Below, piece after piece: positions 13,182-14,278 of a stretch of DNA of 14,278 nucleotides. The notes under the pieces are model-generated. The model did no database searches, had not been told where the DNA came from, and saw only the letters and a list, made by a program, of their open reading frames with translations. Numbering within the stretch: the first letter of the stretch is position 1; each line of letters begins with the position of its first letter. The stretch is from Fusobacteriota bacterium (GTDB lineage Bacteria; Fusobacteriota; Fusobacteriia; Fusobacteriales; Fusobacteriaceae). The position numbers were made by a program, and so were the translations under genes. The DNA lies in NCBI GenBank assembly GCA_023389595.1, contig JAEWEF010000063.1, positions 1 through 14,278 of the forward strand, written 5' to 3'.

Positions 13182-13237
13182 AATCTTCCTCCTTTTTTTC
13201 GTCTTTAGATAACGAACATAAAAATTAAAAATTTTTT
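13182..13237 (-). promoter_or_regulatory. Conserved leader/promoter module of the VirB5-like gene
   Basis: The minus strand carries TATGTTCGTTATCTAAAGACG then A-rich DNA and AAAGGAGG. It is nearly identical over about 48 nt to the leader at 9105-9162. The candidate -10 is TATCTA (13206-13211), with the palindrome centre 41 bp upstream and no clear -35. This spacing would suit a protein bound at the palindrome acting on a weak promoter. Confidence 0.6.
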
Positions 13238-13256
13238 AGGTAACAAGTTGTTACCT
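13238..13256. repeat. 19-bp palindrome, copy 5
   Basis: Perfect 9-1-9 inverted repeat (plus strand AGGTAACAAGTTGTTACCT). As in copy 1, it overlaps the last Arg codon and TAA stop (13251-13253) of a gene encoding the NDLGR tail, here the primase, and precedes the leader of the VirB5-like gene. Confidence 0.9.
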
Positions 13257-14278
13257 ACCTAAATCATTGTCCATTTTTTCTTGTGATAATTTTTTATCCC
13301 ATATATTTATTGAGTTATTTTGTAACTTATTAATGCCATTCTCTTTTATATTTCCAAAGAATTCTATAAATTTATTTTCATCTTTACATAAAAAATCATT
13401 AATATCTTTGTATTCTTGTGGTATTTGTACAATTTCTACATTTATATTCATTTCTTTCATTTTATTATATAATTCACTTGATGCACTAATACCTGCTTCA
13501 TCGTTATCAAAAGTAATATAGAATTGTTTAGTTATAATAGGGTTGTTTTTATCTCGTTCTAAGTTTTCTAAAAACTTCCTTATGTTACTAACACTTCTTA
13601 TAGACAATGCTGCTATTTTATGTGAAATTAAAGATAATGCGTCTAATTCTCCCTCTGTAATAAAACAATATCTTGAATTTTTTTCATAAATTCTTTTCCA
13701 ATCATCATAATTTACAGTGTATCCTCTTGATTCAAGTTTTGCTTTATAGTTTTGAAAACTACAGTATGATTTGAAAATTTCATAATTAAATATGTTTGCT
13801 TCTCCATTTTTCTTATACCTATCTTTTATTGCTGTTCCTTTTGCTATCTTTCTAATTGTAAAATTATTGTAATCATAAGGGTCAGTTGGTATTATTATTG
13901 ATTGTTTATTGACATCATATCCAATGTTAAATCCCTTTATAACTTCTAAAGATATTTTTCTTTTGTTAGTTAAATAATTTAATGCTTCTTTTCCAATTAT
14001 AGGGTCAAATAAATTATCTCTACATTTTTCTATATATTCTAAACTATTTATATTGACTTTAGGTGCTTTATTATATTTTGTTTGTATTCCTATTTTTAAA
14101 TCATCTTTTTTTCGAGAGTAAATTAATTCGTCTGCACTTTTAATTAGTTCTGGATTATTAAATAATTCATTTGCTTTTTTTAATTGTCCTTTAAAATCAG
14201 TTATATTATATATTTCTCCTATTAAATTAAAAGTATTATATATTTTGCCACAAGCATGACATTTGCAGTACTCTCCGC
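13251..14278 (-). CDS. CHC2 zinc-finger/Toprim DNA primase with NDLGR tail (5' end outside window)
   Basis: The minus-strand frame is open from the window edge to the TAA at 13251-13253, giving 341 residues of a longer protein; a TTG at 13605-13607 gives a shorter apparent gene but is internal. The visible start EYCKCHACGKIYNTFNLIG is the end of a CHC2-type zinc finger. The Toprim domain follows, with the catalytic Glu in ITEGELDAL (in-window residues 206-214), FDNDEAG (256-262) and YKDINDFL (289-296), typical of phage and plasmid primases. No helicase domain follows. It should make RNA primers for the element, for example on the transferred strand. The tail NIWDKKLSQEKMDNDLGR aligns with those of the 87-aa and winged-helix proteins. 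Conjugative primases of RP4 (TraC) and ColIb-P9 (Sog) are known to be delivered to recipients, which makes a transport tag here plausible but unproven. Confidence 0.9.
   Translation of the reverse strand, partial: GEYCKCHACGKIYNTFNLIGEIYNITDFKGQLKKANELFNNPELIKSADELIYSRKKDDLKIGIQTKYNKAPKVNINSLEYIEKCRDNLFDPIIGKEALNYLTNKRKISLEVIKGFNIGYDVNKQSIIIPTDPYDYNNFTIRKIAKGTAIKDRYKKNGEANIFNYEIFKSYCSFQNYKAKLESRGYTVNYDDWKRIYEKNSRYCFITEGELDALSLISHKIAALSIRSVSNIRKFLENLERDKNNPIITKQFYITFDNDEAGISASSELYNKMKEMNINVEIVQIPQEYKDINDFLCKDENKFIEFFGNIKENGINKLQNNSINIWDKKLSQEKMDNDLGR

Noticed and set aside
5241..13256. The five 19-bp palindromes as a CRISPR array or transposon ends
   Set aside because: Spacing is irregular and kilobases long, whole genes lie between copies, and there are no target-site duplications or transposase.
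13251..13607. A separate 118-residue gene starting with TTG
   Set aside because: The frame continues open to the window edge and contains the rest of the Toprim domain and a zinc finger, so this is the C-terminal part of one primase gene.

Overview
The window is very AT-rich and every recognised gene lies on the minus strand, so transcription runs from high to low coordinates. Outer-membrane proteins (a YadA-type trimeric adhesin and a probable beta-barrel) occur beside Lgt, a fused MsrAB, DinG and a PgpH-type 7TM-HD protein. This mix suggests a Fusobacteriota member, perhaps Leptotrichiaceae (Leptotrichia/Sneathia/Streptobacillus-like). That placement is inference from gene content and composition, not from a marker gene.

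Region 1 (1-5073) is a compact housekeeping block: lgt -> msrAB -> dinG -> pgpH (cut off by the window start). lgt and msrAB overlap, the other gaps are 7-14 nt, and an extended -10 promoter lies before lgt. These genes serve lipoprotein maturation, repair of oxidised methionine, DNA damage helicase work and c-di-AMP signalling.

Region 2 (5241-14278) looks like part of a conjugative element. In transcription order it holds a CHC2/Toprim primase (5' end outside the window), a VirB5/TrbJ-like exported coiled-coil protein, a small four-helix membrane protein, a TrbL/VirB6 inner-membrane channel protein, an 87-aa unknown, a probable outer-membrane barrel, a VirB1-like lytic transglycosylase, a YadA-type adhesin, and a protein with two winged-helix-like segments. 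Together they could supply envelope drilling, channel and pilus parts, surface contact, and DNA handling. No relaxase, coupling protein, VirB4 or integrase is visible, so only part of the system is in view.

Two shared signals in region 2 are not explained by the genes. First, three unrelated soluble proteins (primase, 87-aa protein, winged-helix protein) end in alignable 18-residue tails finishing in exactly NDLGR. A C-terminal transport or docking tag for the type IV machinery is a reasonable hypothesis. Second, a perfect 19-bp palindrome (AGGTAACAA-S-TTGTTACCT) occurs five times with only the central base varying. In three copies it sits about 40 bp upstream of a conserved TATNTAAAGAC-like box and a ribosome binding site. 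This looks like a regulon operator, and in two places it overlaps the last codons of the gene upstream.
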